NCBI GenBank assembly: GCA_002430125.1 | Contig: DJBQ01000055.1 | Span: forward strand, 1-8,006 | Reading direction: 5' to 3' | Source of the DNA: Rhodobacterales bacterium UBA5972 | Lineage (GTDB): Bacteria > Pseudomonadota > Alphaproteobacteria > Rhodobacterales > Rhodobacteraceae | Length of the DNA stretch: 8,006 bases | In this document: positions 1-5,884 of the stretch, piece by piece | How the letters are laid out: each line of letters starts with the position of its first letter | Position numbering within the stretch: position 1 is the stretch's first letter | Made by a program: the position numbers and the translations under genes | The notes under the pieces: model-generated | Seen by the model: only the letters and a program-made list of their open reading frames with translations | Database searches by the model: none | What the model was told of the DNA's origin: nothing

Positions 1-1
1 C

Positions 2-457
2 GCCGCCGCATTAATCTTTGTCTTCGGCCTGCATTTTCTGGGCGTCATTCGCATCCCATTCCTGATGCGAGAGGCGCGTTTTGAAAGCAAAGCAGATCCG
101 TCATCAGTTGTCGGCGCATACTTAATGGGTCTGGCTTTTGGCTTTGGCTGGTCGGCGTGTGTTGGGCCGGTGTTAACGACAATCCTGATGATTGCCGCCA
201 CCAAAGATACACTGGCACAAGGCACCGGACTGGTTCTGGTCTACGGCCTTGGCATGACCCTGCCCTTTGTTTTCGCGTCGCTTTTTGCCACGCCATTTCT
301 GGCCTGGATGCAACGCAATCGCAAATATATGGGCTATGTTGAAAAGGCGATGGGCGTTTTGCTGATCGTTTTCGCGCTGCTGATCCTGACAAACTCAATG
401 AATTACATCGGCCAGTTTATGCTGGATGCTTTTGACTGGACCACTGTTTTGAAGTAA
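2..457 (+). CDS. soxV: Cytochrome c biogenesis protein CcdA-family transporter SoxV (5' end outside window)
   Basis: Partial gene, open from the left edge (frame beginning at base 2) to TAA at 455-457, 151 residues visible. CcdA/SoxV proteins are inner-membrane proteins of about 240 residues with six membrane helices and two conserved cysteines; they carry electrons from cytoplasmic thioredoxin to periplasmic thioredoxins. Visible here are the end of one helix and three more hydrophobic helices, the first containing the motif GFGWSACVGP with the second redox cysteine (codon 158-160). The last helix has the typical EKAMGVLLI ending. The first redox cysteine must lie upstream of the window. The residue before the cysteine is Ala, where CcdA proteins usually have Pro (WTPC). 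The name soxV rather than ccdA rests on the neighbouring soxW-soxX-soxY-soxZ-soxA-soxB, the Paracoccus order. Family assignment is firm; the sox-specific role is inferred from context. Confidence 0.88.
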   Translation, partial: AAALIFVFGLHFLGVIRIPFLMREARFESKADPSSVVGAYLMGLAFGFGWSACVGPVLTTILMIAATKDTLAQGTGLVLVYGLGMTLPFVFASLFATPFLAWMQRNRKYMGYVEKAMGVLLIVFALLILTNSMNYIGQFMLDAFDWTTVLK

Positions 458-481
458 CCGCCATCATTCTGGAGCTGAATC

Positions 482-1057
482 ATGAGACCGCTTTTTGCCG
501 CTTTCGCAATTTTGATCGCCTTTGCCATGCCGCTAAGCGCCGTTGAAATGGGTGAGGATGGATTGCACAAAACCGATTGGATGCGGATCACGTTCAAAGA
601 CATGTCCGAAGACCTGGCAGCAGCCAATGCAGAAGGCAAACGGATGGTTCTGTTGTTCGAACAACGCGGGTGCAGCTATTGCCGCAAGATGCACGAAACC
701 GTGTTTCCCGACCCTGACGTTGACGCCCTGATCCGCGAAAAATTCTTTGTCGTGCAGATGAACCTATTTGGCGTTGAAGACGTTACGGATTTCGACGGCA
801 CTGTGCTTAGCGAAAAAGCGATGGCCCGGCGCTGGGGTGTGGTTTTCACGCCAACGATTCTGTTCATGCCAGAAGAAAAACCCGAAAATGGAAATGCCGG
901 ACAGGCCGCTGTAGCAGTGATGCCGGGGGCCTTTGGCAAGTGGACAACACTGAACATGTTCAAGTGGGTCAGCATCAAAGGCTATGAAACAGAAGAACAC
1001 TTTCAAAAGTATCATGCCCGCGAGTATTTGCGCCAGACCGGTAAAACCACTGAGTAG
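482..1057 (+). CDS. soxW: Periplasmic thioredoxin SoxW
   Basis: A 191-residue secreted thioredoxin-fold protein. Residues 1-20 form a Sec signal peptide (MRP, hydrophobic core, likely cleavage after PLSA). The mature part begins with the EDGLHK motif, then an E-Q-R-G-C-S-Y-C active site with C64 and C67, a cis-proline at T123-P124, and a MPGAFGKW segment near residue 148. This is the thioredoxin_2/SoxW type, longer than a plain thioredoxin (about 105 residues). In Paracoccus SoxW is the periplasmic partner reduced by membrane SoxV. The gene sits 24 nt after soxV with GGAG at 471-474, 7 nt before the ATG, so co-transcription and translational coupling with soxV are likely. Two related genes lie downstream of soxB at 5227 and 5885. 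An assignment as SoxW rather than SoxS follows from its position between soxV and soxX. Confidence 0.87.
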   Translation: MRPLFAAFAILIAFAMPLSAVEMGEDGLHKTDWMRITFKDMSEDLAAANAEGKRMVLLFEQRGCSYCRKMHETVFPDPDVDALIREKFFVVQMNLFGVEDVTDFDGTVLSEKAMARRWGVVFTPTILFMPEEKPENGNAGQAAVAVMPGAFGKWTTLNMFKWVSIKGYETEEHFQKYHAREYLRQTGKTTE

Positions 1058-1080
1058 CTAAGGCCAGAACACAGTCGCAT

Positions 1081-1159
1081 GCACACTTTTGAATTTATTG
1101 TTGTGTTGAAAAACAAACTCACCTAACGTAACCTTACACAAGAGATCAGGGAGGATCCA
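1081..1159 (+). promoter_or_regulatory. soxW-soxX intergenic region: candidate operator and promoter for soxXYZA
   Basis: The 102-nt gap 1058-1159 is AT-richer than the genes around it. It holds an inverted repeat TTGTT (1098-1102) / AACAA (1112-1116) with a 9-nt spacer, a direct repeat of TTGAA at 1089-1093 and 1106-1110 (17 nt apart), and a small palindrome GTAA-CC-TTAC (1128-1137). A loose sigma70-like pair is TTGAAA (1106-1111), 17 nt, TAACCT (1129-1134); the -10 half matches poorly. AGGGAGG at 1148-1154 is the soxX ribosome binding site. From the literature on Paracoccus and Pseudaminobacter, the ArsR-family repressor SoxR binds in the soxW-soxX gap, so an operator is expected here. Which of these repeats is the operator is a guess. 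Confidence 0.4.
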
Positions 1160-1642
1160 ATGAAGCCATTTCTATTGGTAATGGTCCCGGTGTCCATGTT
1201 CGCCTTTGCAACTGTGGTTGCTGCGGCTGATGTGATACCTGGGGAAGTCATGTATCAAGATGGGGCAGTTGCTGCGTCATTGTCCGGTGCTGCCGGAGAT
1301 GCTGATGCCGGCAAGAAAGTCATGACCACGCGGTCGCTTGGAAATTGTGTCGCCTGTCATCAGGTTGATGCCCTAAGCAGTGCTGCCTTTCACGGCAACG
1401 TCGGCCCAACTCTGAACGGTGCGGCAAGCCGTTGGACCGAAGCACAGCTTCGCGGCATCGTTGCGGACAGCAAGAAAACATTCGAAGGCAGCATGATGCC
1501 ATCGTTTTACAAAAAGTCCGGCTATATCCGTCCGGGCAATGCCTATACCGGCAAGGCGTCCGCCGAAGCCGATCTTTCAACGCTACTGACCGCCCAACAG
1601 ATCGAGGATGTCGTTGCGTTTCTGAAAACTCTTAAAGAATAG
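1160..1642 (+). CDS. soxX: Sulfur oxidation c-type cytochrome SoxX
   Basis: The 160-residue small monohaem subunit of the periplasmic SoxXA enzyme. SoxXA oxidatively conjugates thiosulfate to the cysteine of SoxY. A Sec signal peptide ends near residue 23 (VVAAA before DVIP). One CVACH haem site is at C63, C66 and H67, and the likely distal methionine ligand is in SMMPSFY (M113 followed by P114). The segment FHGNVGPTLNG (about 77-87) and the C-terminal helix with DVVAFLKTLK are typical of class I cytochromes of this family. Start chosen at ATG 1160 with a strong AGGGAGG 5 nt upstream. It is the first gene of the tight soxXYZA block and overlaps the soxY ribosome binding site at its stop codon, so the block is probably one transcript. 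Confidence 0.96.
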   Translation: MKPFLLVMVPVSMFAFATVVAAADVIPGEVMYQDGAVAASLSGAAGDADAGKKVMTTRSLGNCVACHQVDALSSAAFHGNVGPTLNGAASRWTEAQLRGIVADSKKTFEGSMMPSFYKKSGYIRPGNAYTGKASAEADLSTLLTAQQIEDVVAFLKTLKE

Positions 1643-1653
1643 AGGAGAAGCAG

Positions 1654-2076
1654 ATGAACCTGACCAGAAGACAAGCTCTGGCCTTTGGGGGTGCAGCGGT
1701 TACTGTCACCCTGATCCCGTTTAAAGGCGCATTTGCGTCTGAAGTGGGCGATGCGGCGATCGCAGCCTTTACCGGCGGCGCAACTGTCAGCGAAGGCGGC
1801 ATTGATTTGACCACACCGGAAATCGCGGAAAACGGCAACACAGTGCCAATTGCTGTATCTGCACCGGGCGCTGTCAGCATTATGATTATCGCTGACAAAA
1901 ACCCGAATGCAGGGGTTGCCACATTCCATTTCGGCGCAATGGCCGAACCAATGGCCGCCACTCGTATCCGCCTTGCAGGCACCCAGAACGTCGTGGCGAT
2001 TGCCAAGATGGCCGACGGGTCGTTCAAGCAAACGGCGCATGCAGTCAAAGTAACAATCGGCGGCTGCGGCGGCTGA
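1654..2076 (+). CDS. soxY: Thiosulfate oxidation carrier protein SoxY
   Basis: A 140-residue sulfur-carrying subunit of the periplasmic SoxYZ heterodimer. Pathway intermediates stay bound as thioconjugates to a single cysteine on a flexible C-terminal arm. That arm is complete here: the protein ends GGCGG, with the substrate cysteine at C138. The N-terminus has a twin-arginine signal (TRRQALAFGG followed by a hydrophobic stretch to about residue 28), so the folded SoxYZ dimer is probably exported by the Tat system with SoxZ as passenger. C138 is the only cysteine in the protein. GAGGAG (1642-1647) lies 6 nt before the ATG and overlaps the soxX stop codon, consistent with coupled translation. 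Confidence 0.97.
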   Translation: MNLTRRQALAFGGAAVTVTLIPFKGAFASEVGDAAIAAFTGGATVSEGGIDLTTPEIAENGNTVPIAVSAPGAVSIMIIADKNPNAGVATFHFGAMAEPMAATRIRLAGTQNVVAIAKMADGSFKQTAHAVKVTIGGCGG

Positions 2077-2099
2077 CCTCAGGCATATCGGAGAAAAAA

Positions 2100-2426
2100 A
2101 TGGCAAGCATTAAACCGCGTGTAAAAGTACCGGGTTCAGTTGCGGCCGGCGAAGTCTTCAGCGTCAAAACCCTGATCAACCACGATATGGAATCAGGACA
2201 GCGCAAAGGCAGCGACGGCAACAAAATCCCGCGCAAGATCATCAACAAGTTCGAGGCGACGTTTAACGGCGCCGCGGTCTTTACTGCTGATCTGGAAACA
2301 GCAATCTCGACGAACCCTTTCATCGAATTTACCATGAAGATTGCCGAAGCAGGCGATCTTGCAATGAAATGGACAGATGATGATGGTTCGGTTTACGAGA
2401 CATCCAAATCCATCGTGATTGGCTGA
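2100..2426 (+). CDS. soxZ: Thiosulfate oxidation carrier complex subunit SoxZ
   Basis: A 108-residue immunoglobulin-like partner of SoxY. Family features are the N-terminal KPRVKVP, the segment LINHDMESGQRKG (about 25-37) with the following IPRKIINKFEA, the NPFIEF strand (about 72-77) and the C-terminal acidic WTDDDGSVYE stretch. There are no cysteines and no signal peptide, as usual for SoxZ, which reaches the periplasm bound to Tat-exported SoxY. It starts 23 nt after soxY with GGAG at 2090-2093 and a six-A spacer to the ATG. Length is normal for the family. Confidence 0.97.
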   Translation: MASIKPRVKVPGSVAAGEVFSVKTLINHDMESGQRKGSDGNKIPRKIINKFEATFNGAAVFTADLETAISTNPFIEFTMKIAEAGDLAMKWTDDDGSVYETSKSIVIG

Positions 2427-2441
2427 AACAACAACAATAAC

Positions 2442-2447
2442 AGGGAG
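2442..2447 (+). promoter_or_regulatory. Ribosome binding site that fixes the soxA start
   Basis: AGGGAG lies 9 nt before ATG 2457 and directly abuts the in-frame TTG at 2448. A ribosome bound here could use the ATG but not the TTG, so the three extra N-terminal residues of the longer reading frame are rejected. Confidence 0.75.
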
Positions 2448-2456
2448 TTGAAAGCC

Positions 2457-3308
2457 ATGAATATATTGAAAAAAACGACTTTGATCGGTGGCATCCTTGC
2501 CCTGTCGCTTGGCTTTGCGGCAACTGCGCAAGATACACTGACAATTGCGACTGAAACCGGCACACAGGAAATCATGCTAAAGGTGAAACCACCTGCATGG
2601 TCGCCGCTGCCTGAACTGATCTCGGGTCTGGTGTTCCGTTCAAAGGAAACCCAATCGCTGCAAGCAGACGATTTCGGTAATCCCGGAATGGTTTTTGTTG
2701 AGCAAGCCTGGGAAAGCTGGAACACAACTGACGGTTCGGCAGGCAAATCCTGTGCGGATTGCCACGGCGAGCCTGCCAAAATGGCCGGCGTGCGTGCGGT
2801 GATGCCCAAGTTCAACAAGGACAAAGGCGAAATGTGGACGTTGGAGATGTATATCAACAACTGCCGCACTGACCGCATGGGTGCGGATGCGTGGAAATGG
2901 AACTCGGGTTCAATGGTCAGCATGACCGGTCTGATCTCGTTACAATCCCGTGGCATGCCGATGAATGTCGCAATCGACGGCGATGCGGCACCTTACTGGG
3001 AACAAGGCAAGGAAATGTACTATTCCAGCACGGGTCAGTTGGAACTTTCCTGCGCCAATTGCCATGAAGACAACTATGACAATTATATCCGCGCTGATCA
3101 TTTATCCCAGGGCCAGATCAACGGCTTTCCGGCTTACCGCCTGAAAAATGCCAAGCTGAACTCGATCCACAACCGGTTTAAGGGCTGCATTCGCGATACA
3201 CGGGCCGAAACCTACAAAGAGGGTTCGCCCGAGTTTATTGCGCTTGAAGTCTATGTTGCCTCGCGTGGCAACGGCCTGTCGGTCGAAGGACCGTCAGTGC
3301 GCAACTAA
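2457..3308 (+). CDS. soxA: Diheme c-type cytochrome SoxA
   Basis: The 283-residue catalytic subunit of SoxXA, which starts thiosulfate oxidation on SoxY. A Sec signal peptide (MNILKK, hydrophobic core, likely cleavage after ATA at residue 24) precedes two cytochrome domains. The first has CADCH (C99, C102, H103) with the distal cysteine C136 in the NNCR motif. The second has CANCH (C199, C202, H203) with the active-site cysteine C244 in GCIRDTRAE, which carries the persulfide ligand in characterised SoxA proteins. Both CxxCH motifs and both extra cysteines are intact, so this is the two-haem SoxA of Paracoccus and Rhodovulum, not the one-haem form of other lineages. It lies 30 nt after soxZ and is followed by an intrinsic terminator. 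Confidence 0.96.
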   Translation: MNILKKTTLIGGILALSLGFAATAQDTLTIATETGTQEIMLKVKPPAWSPLPELISGLVFRSKETQSLQADDFGNPGMVFVEQAWESWNTTDGSAGKSCADCHGEPAKMAGVRAVMPKFNKDKGEMWTLEMYINNCRTDRMGADAWKWNSGSMVSMTGLISLQSRGMPMNVAIDGDAAPYWEQGKEMYYSSTGQLELSCANCHEDNYDNYIRADHLSQGQINGFPAYRLKNAKLNSIHNRFKGCIRDTRAETYKEGSPEFIALEVYVASRGNGLSVEGPSVRN

Positions 3309-3312
3309 CCAC

Positions 3313-3327
3313 ACCCGAATTTCGGGT
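3313..3327 (+). repeat. Short inverted repeat just upstream of the soxA terminator
   Basis: ACCCGAA (3313-3319) and TTCGGGT (3321-3327) are perfect complements around one T. As RNA this gives a five-pair ACCCG/CGGGT stem with an AATTT loop. It begins 4 nt after the soxA stop codon and 10 nt before the terminator stem, giving two hairpins in a row. It could help protect the 3' end of the soxXYZA message or be a DNA operator; nothing decides between these. Confidence 0.5.
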
Positions 3328-3337
3328 CTGAAACATC

Positions 3338-3373
3338 AGCCCTCCCCTTGGGTCCGAGGGGAGGGCTTTTTTT
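3338..3373 (+). terminator. Strong rho-independent terminator between soxA and soxB
   Basis: Left arm AGCCCTCCCCT (3338-3348) and right arm AGGGGAGGGCT (3357-3367) are perfectly complementary: 11 pairs, mostly G-C, with an 8-nt loop (TGGGTCCG). A run of seven T follows (3367-3373). This has every mark of a classic intrinsic terminator. It lies 30 nt after the soxA stop codon and 46 nt before the soxB start, inside a cluster usually transcribed as one unit. I see no good promoter in the 45 nt left before soxB, so soxB is probably expressed by partial read-through or after RNA processing. Confidence 0.9.
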
Positions 3374-3418
3374 GCACCAAAAGCTGCTGAATGTGGCGTC
3401 TTTCAAAGGAGAACCAGC

Positions 3419-5110
3419 ATGATTTCCCGGCGCGATTTTTTGCAGGCCACGGTCGCAGCTTCGGCCATTTACGGCGCATCCGGCGTAGGCAATTGGGCGA
3501 AACTGGCAGCGCAACAAGCCCTGACGCAGGATCAATTGCTGGATTTCAATGCTATGGGCAATGTCACGCTGATCCATATCACTGACATCCATGCCCAGCT
3601 TAAACCGATCTGGTTCCGCGAGCCTGAAATCAATCTGGGTGTCGGCAGTGCGACCGGTCTGCCGCCGCATGTCACTGGTGCCGATTTCCTGAAAATGTTC
3701 AACATGACGTCCGGCACGCCCGAGGCTTATGCCCTTACCTATCAGGATTTTTCAGCCATCGCCAAAACTTATGGCAAAATGGGTGGGCTTGATCGCTGCG
3801 CCACCGTCATCAACTCGATCCGCGCCGAACGCCCCGAAGCTCTGCTGCTGGATGGCGGCGATACCTGGCAAGGCAGTTACACCGCGCAGATGACCGCCGG
3901 GCAGGACATGGTTGACGTGATGAACGCGCTGAAACCGGACGCAATGACCAGTCATTGGGAGTTCACCCTTGGCATCGACCGGGTGAACGAGATTGTCGAA
4001 ACCCTTGATTTCCCGTTCCTTGGTGCGAATATTTTCGACAATGAATGGAACGAACGCGCCTATGAACCTTACAAAATATTTGATCGAAACGGCGTCAAGA
4101 TCGCCGTTATCGGGCAGGCCTTTCCATACCTGCCAATTGCCAACCCGAAATGGATGTTCCCCGGTCTGAGTTTCGGCGTTCGCCAAGACAATATGGCGGA
4201 ACTGGTGGACGAGGTCCGGGCCAAAGGAACCGACCTTGTGGTTTTGCTGTCGCATAACGGCTTTGATGTCGATCGCAAACTGGCAAGCAATGTTGATGGC
4301 ATCGACGTGATCCTGACCGGTCACACCCATGACGCGCTGCCCGAACCGGTGATGGTTGGCAAAACCATGCTGATTGCGTCCGGGTCAAACGGCAAATTTG
4401 TCACACGGCTGGATCTGGATGTCCAAAACGGTCAGATCATGGGTTTCAGCCATAAACTGATCCCGATTTTTTCCGACGTGATCACGCCAGACGCCGACGT
4501 CGCCAGCCTCATCGACAACCACCGCGCACCGCATCTGGACAAGTTGACCGAAGTGATCGGCAAGACTGACAGCCTGCTGTATCGGCGTGGCAATTTTAAC
4601 GGCACGTGGGACGATCTGATCTGCAACGCGCTGATTGATGAACGCGAGGCAGACATAGCGTTGTCTCCGGGTTTCCGATGGGGCGCCAGCCTGCTGCCGG
4701 GTGATGATATCACCCGCGAAGATATCTTTAACGCCACCGGCATGAGCTATCCGAATGCCTACCGTTCTGAAATGACCGGCGAACTTATCCACACTATATT
4801 GGAAGACGTCGCCGACAACCTGTTCAATACCGACCCCTATTATCAGCAAGGTGGTGACATGGTGCGGGTCGGCGGCATGGGCTATTCGATTGATGTCAGC
4901 AAACCCATCGGATCACGCCTGACCAACATGACCCTGCTGAAAACCGGCGAGGCGATTGACCCAGCGAAAACCTATACGGTTGCTGGTTGGGCCTCGGTCA
5001 ATGAAGGCACCGAAGGGCCACCGATTTGGGACGTGATCGAAAGCTATTTGAAACGCAAAGGTACGGTAACAATCGACCCCAATCAGTCGGTTAAAGTCTC
5101 AGGCATCTAA
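3419..5110 (+). CDS. soxB: Thiosulfohydrolase SoxB
   Basis: The 563-residue periplasmic dimanganese hydrolase that releases sulfate from the S-thiosulfonate on SoxY. It belongs to the 5'-nucleotidase/metallophosphatase superfamily. The N-terminus SRRDFLQAT is a twin-arginine signal. Metal-site motifs in order are TDIHAQ (D56, H58), DGGDTWQG (D148), the SoxB-specific TSHWEFT (177-183, replacing the GNHE of nucleotidases), LLSHNGFD (H279) and GHTHD (H302, H304). The SoxB signature FREPEINLGVG is at 66-76. The C-terminal 5'-nucleotidase domain runs from about residue 370 to the end. Length and motifs match functional family members. AAAGGAG (3405-3411) lies 7 nt before the ATG. The preceding terminator suggests lower expression than soxXYZA. 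soxCD, the usual next genes in Paracoccus, do not follow. Confidence 0.97.
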   Translation: MISRRDFLQATVAASAIYGASGVGNWAKLAAQQALTQDQLLDFNAMGNVTLIHITDIHAQLKPIWFREPEINLGVGSATGLPPHVTGADFLKMFNMTSGTPEAYALTYQDFSAIAKTYGKMGGLDRCATVINSIRAERPEALLLDGGDTWQGSYTAQMTAGQDMVDVMNALKPDAMTSHWEFTLGIDRVNEIVETLDFPFLGANIFDNEWNERAYEPYKIFDRNGVKIAVIGQAFPYLPIANPKWMFPGLSFGVRQDNMAELVDEVRAKGTDLVVLLSHNGFDVDRKLASNVDGIDVILTGHTHDALPEPVMVGKTMLIASGSNGKFVTRLDLDVQNGQIMGFSHKLIPIFSDVITPDADVASLIDNHRAPHLDKLTEVIGKTDSLLYRRGNFNGTWDDLICNALIDEREADIALSPGFRWGASLLPGDDITREDIFNATGMSYPNAYRSEMTGELIHTILEDVADNLFNTDPYYQQGGDMVRVGGMGYSIDVSKPIGSRLTNMTLLKTGEAIDPAKTYTVAGWASVNEGTEGPPIWDVIESYLKRKGTVTIDPNQSVKVSGI

Positions 5111-5132
5111 GTATTTGCCAAACGCGCCATAA

Positions 5133-5172
5133 TCTCACGCGCAAGTGATGCCCTGCTCACCAGCGCGTGAGA
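5133..5172 (+). repeat. Long imperfect hairpin between soxB and the first thioredoxin gene
   Basis: TCTCACGCGC (5133-5142) and GCGCGTGAGA (5163-5172) are perfect 10-base complements. Inside them GTGA (5145-5148) pairs with TCAC (5157-5160) after a 2x2 internal loop, leaving an 8-nt loop. The whole 40-nt element can form 14 pairs. It starts 23 nt after the soxB stop codon. No T-run follows, so it is not a canonical terminator. It could stabilise the upstream message, act as a weak terminator, or be a protein-binding site. The rest of the 116-nt gap holds a weaker CGGTT (5190-5194) / AACCG (5206-5210) repeat and AAGGAG (5214-5219), the ribosome binding site of the next gene. Confidence 0.6.
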
Positions 5173-5226
5173 CACATTTGCTGCAATTTCGGTTAAGGTC
5201 CGGTAAACCGATCAAGGAGATACTCG

Positions 5227-5811
5227 ATGCTGTTCCGCCGACTTGTTATTACACTCTCGCTTCTGCTGATTGCAGGTTTCGCACAGGCGCAATCCATTGG
5301 CGATGACGGGCTGCACAAACAACCGTGGCTGGTCGCCAGCACCGGCGATATCCGGCTTGATCTGTCCGCTGCGGCTGCGGATGGCAAAGACCTGATCGTC
5401 CTTGTTGAACAACAAGGCTGCACCTATTGCGCGCAACTGCATGCGGTTAATTTCACGCGGTCGGAAATCACCGATCTGGTTACATCGCGGTTTCGGGTGG
5501 TTCAACTTGACCTTTGGGGCAAGGCCGACATTATCGATTTTGACGGCGACGAAGTCACCCAACAGGCGCTGTTAAGCCGCTGGGATGTGAACACCACACC
5601 GACAACGATGGTTCTGTCGGCCGCAAAACCTGTTACTAAACTGGCCGATGCCGAAATCTTTCGCCTGCCCGGTTATCTGAAACCGTTTTACTATCTCGGC
5701 GCGCTGGAATTTTTCACGACAGGTGCCTATGCCGATCAGGAATTTCGCGACTTTTTCGCTCCACGTGTCGCGGCTTTGGAGGCCAAGGGGCTTGATCCCG
5801 AGCAATGGTAA
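5227..5811 (+). CDS. Secreted SoxW/SoxS-like thioredoxin-family protein, first tandem copy
   Basis: A 194-residue periplasmic thioredoxin-fold protein. A Sec signal peptide (LFRR then a hydrophobic core, cleavage likely after FAQA, residue 21) leads to DDGLHKQPW, an E-Q-Q-G-C-T-Y-C active site (C65, C68), the cis-proline in NTTPTT (P125) and FRLPGYLKPF (about 145-154). The same layout occurs in SoxW at 482, but that protein has MPGAFGKW where this one has LPGYLKPF. The next gene is its closest relative in the window, about half identical by hand alignment. Likely role, inferred from the locus: passing electrons from SoxV to SoxYZ, or reducing another periplasmic thiol in the pathway. In Paracoccus the thioredoxin SoxS reactivates SoxYZ; this could be its counterpart, but I cannot assign SoxS over SoxW. 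AAGGAG at 5214-5219 lies 7 nt before the ATG. Confidence 0.87.
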   Translation: MLFRRLVITLSLLLIAGFAQAQSIGDDGLHKQPWLVASTGDIRLDLSAAAADGKDLIVLVEQQGCTYCAQLHAVNFTRSEITDLVTSRFRVVQLDLWGKADIIDFDGDEVTQQALLSRWDVNTTPTTMVLSAAKPVTKLADAEIFRLPGYLKPFYYLGALEFFTTGAYADQEFRDFFAPRVAALEAKGLDPEQW

Positions 5812-5848
5812 TTCCACAAACAAGTTGAGTTAAGTGGCCGTAAGACCT

Positions 5849-5858
5849 AACATATGTT
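5849..5858. repeat. Ten-base palindrome AACATATGTT between the two thioredoxin genes
   Basis: A perfect 10-bp palindrome in the 73-nt gap (5812-5884). Small symmetric AT-rich sites like this can be regulator half-sites, but a single 10-bp palindrome is also expected by chance now and then. No clear promoter elements flank it. Confidence 0.25.
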
Positions 5859-5875
5859 CAGTCCGATCTACAGCA

Positions 5876-5879
5876 GAGG
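5876..5879 (+). promoter_or_regulatory. Ribosome binding site that fixes the start of the second thioredoxin gene
   Basis: GAGG lies 5 nt before ATG 5885. The reading frame could also open at GTG 5834, but that would add 17 residues (including a Cys) ahead of the signal peptide. Starting at 5885 puts a normal MTKRFF signal peptide first and aligns the protein end to end with its tandem neighbour. Confidence 0.65.
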
Positions 5880-5884
5880 TTCCC

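Noticed and set aside
1543..2106. A 187-codon minus-strand open frame across soxX and soxY
   Set aside because: It opposes two unmistakable sox genes, and its translation shows no recognisable domain or signal; it is a shadow of the codon pattern on the other strand.
2448..2456. TTG start giving soxA three extra residues
   Set aside because: The ribosome binding site AGGGAG ends at 2447, directly touching this codon, so there is no spacing; ATG at 2457 has a workable 9-nt spacing.
3372..3400. TTGCAC after the terminator as a -35 box for a separate soxB promoter
   Set aside because: At 16-18 nt spacing no sequence resembles a -10 box.
3752..4330. A 192-codon minus-strand open frame inside soxB
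   Set aside because: It lies wholly within the metal-binding domain of soxB, whose motifs are intact; no independent ribosome binding site or recognisable domain supports it.
5190..5210. CGGTT/AACCG inverted repeat before the first tandem thioredoxin gene as an operator
   Set aside because: Arms of five bases with an 11-nt spacer are too short to distinguish from chance.
5834..5884. GTG start adding 17 residues to the second thioredoxin
   Set aside because: The extension would precede the signal peptide, is not matched in the tandem paralogue, and GAGG before ATG 5885 gives a better start.
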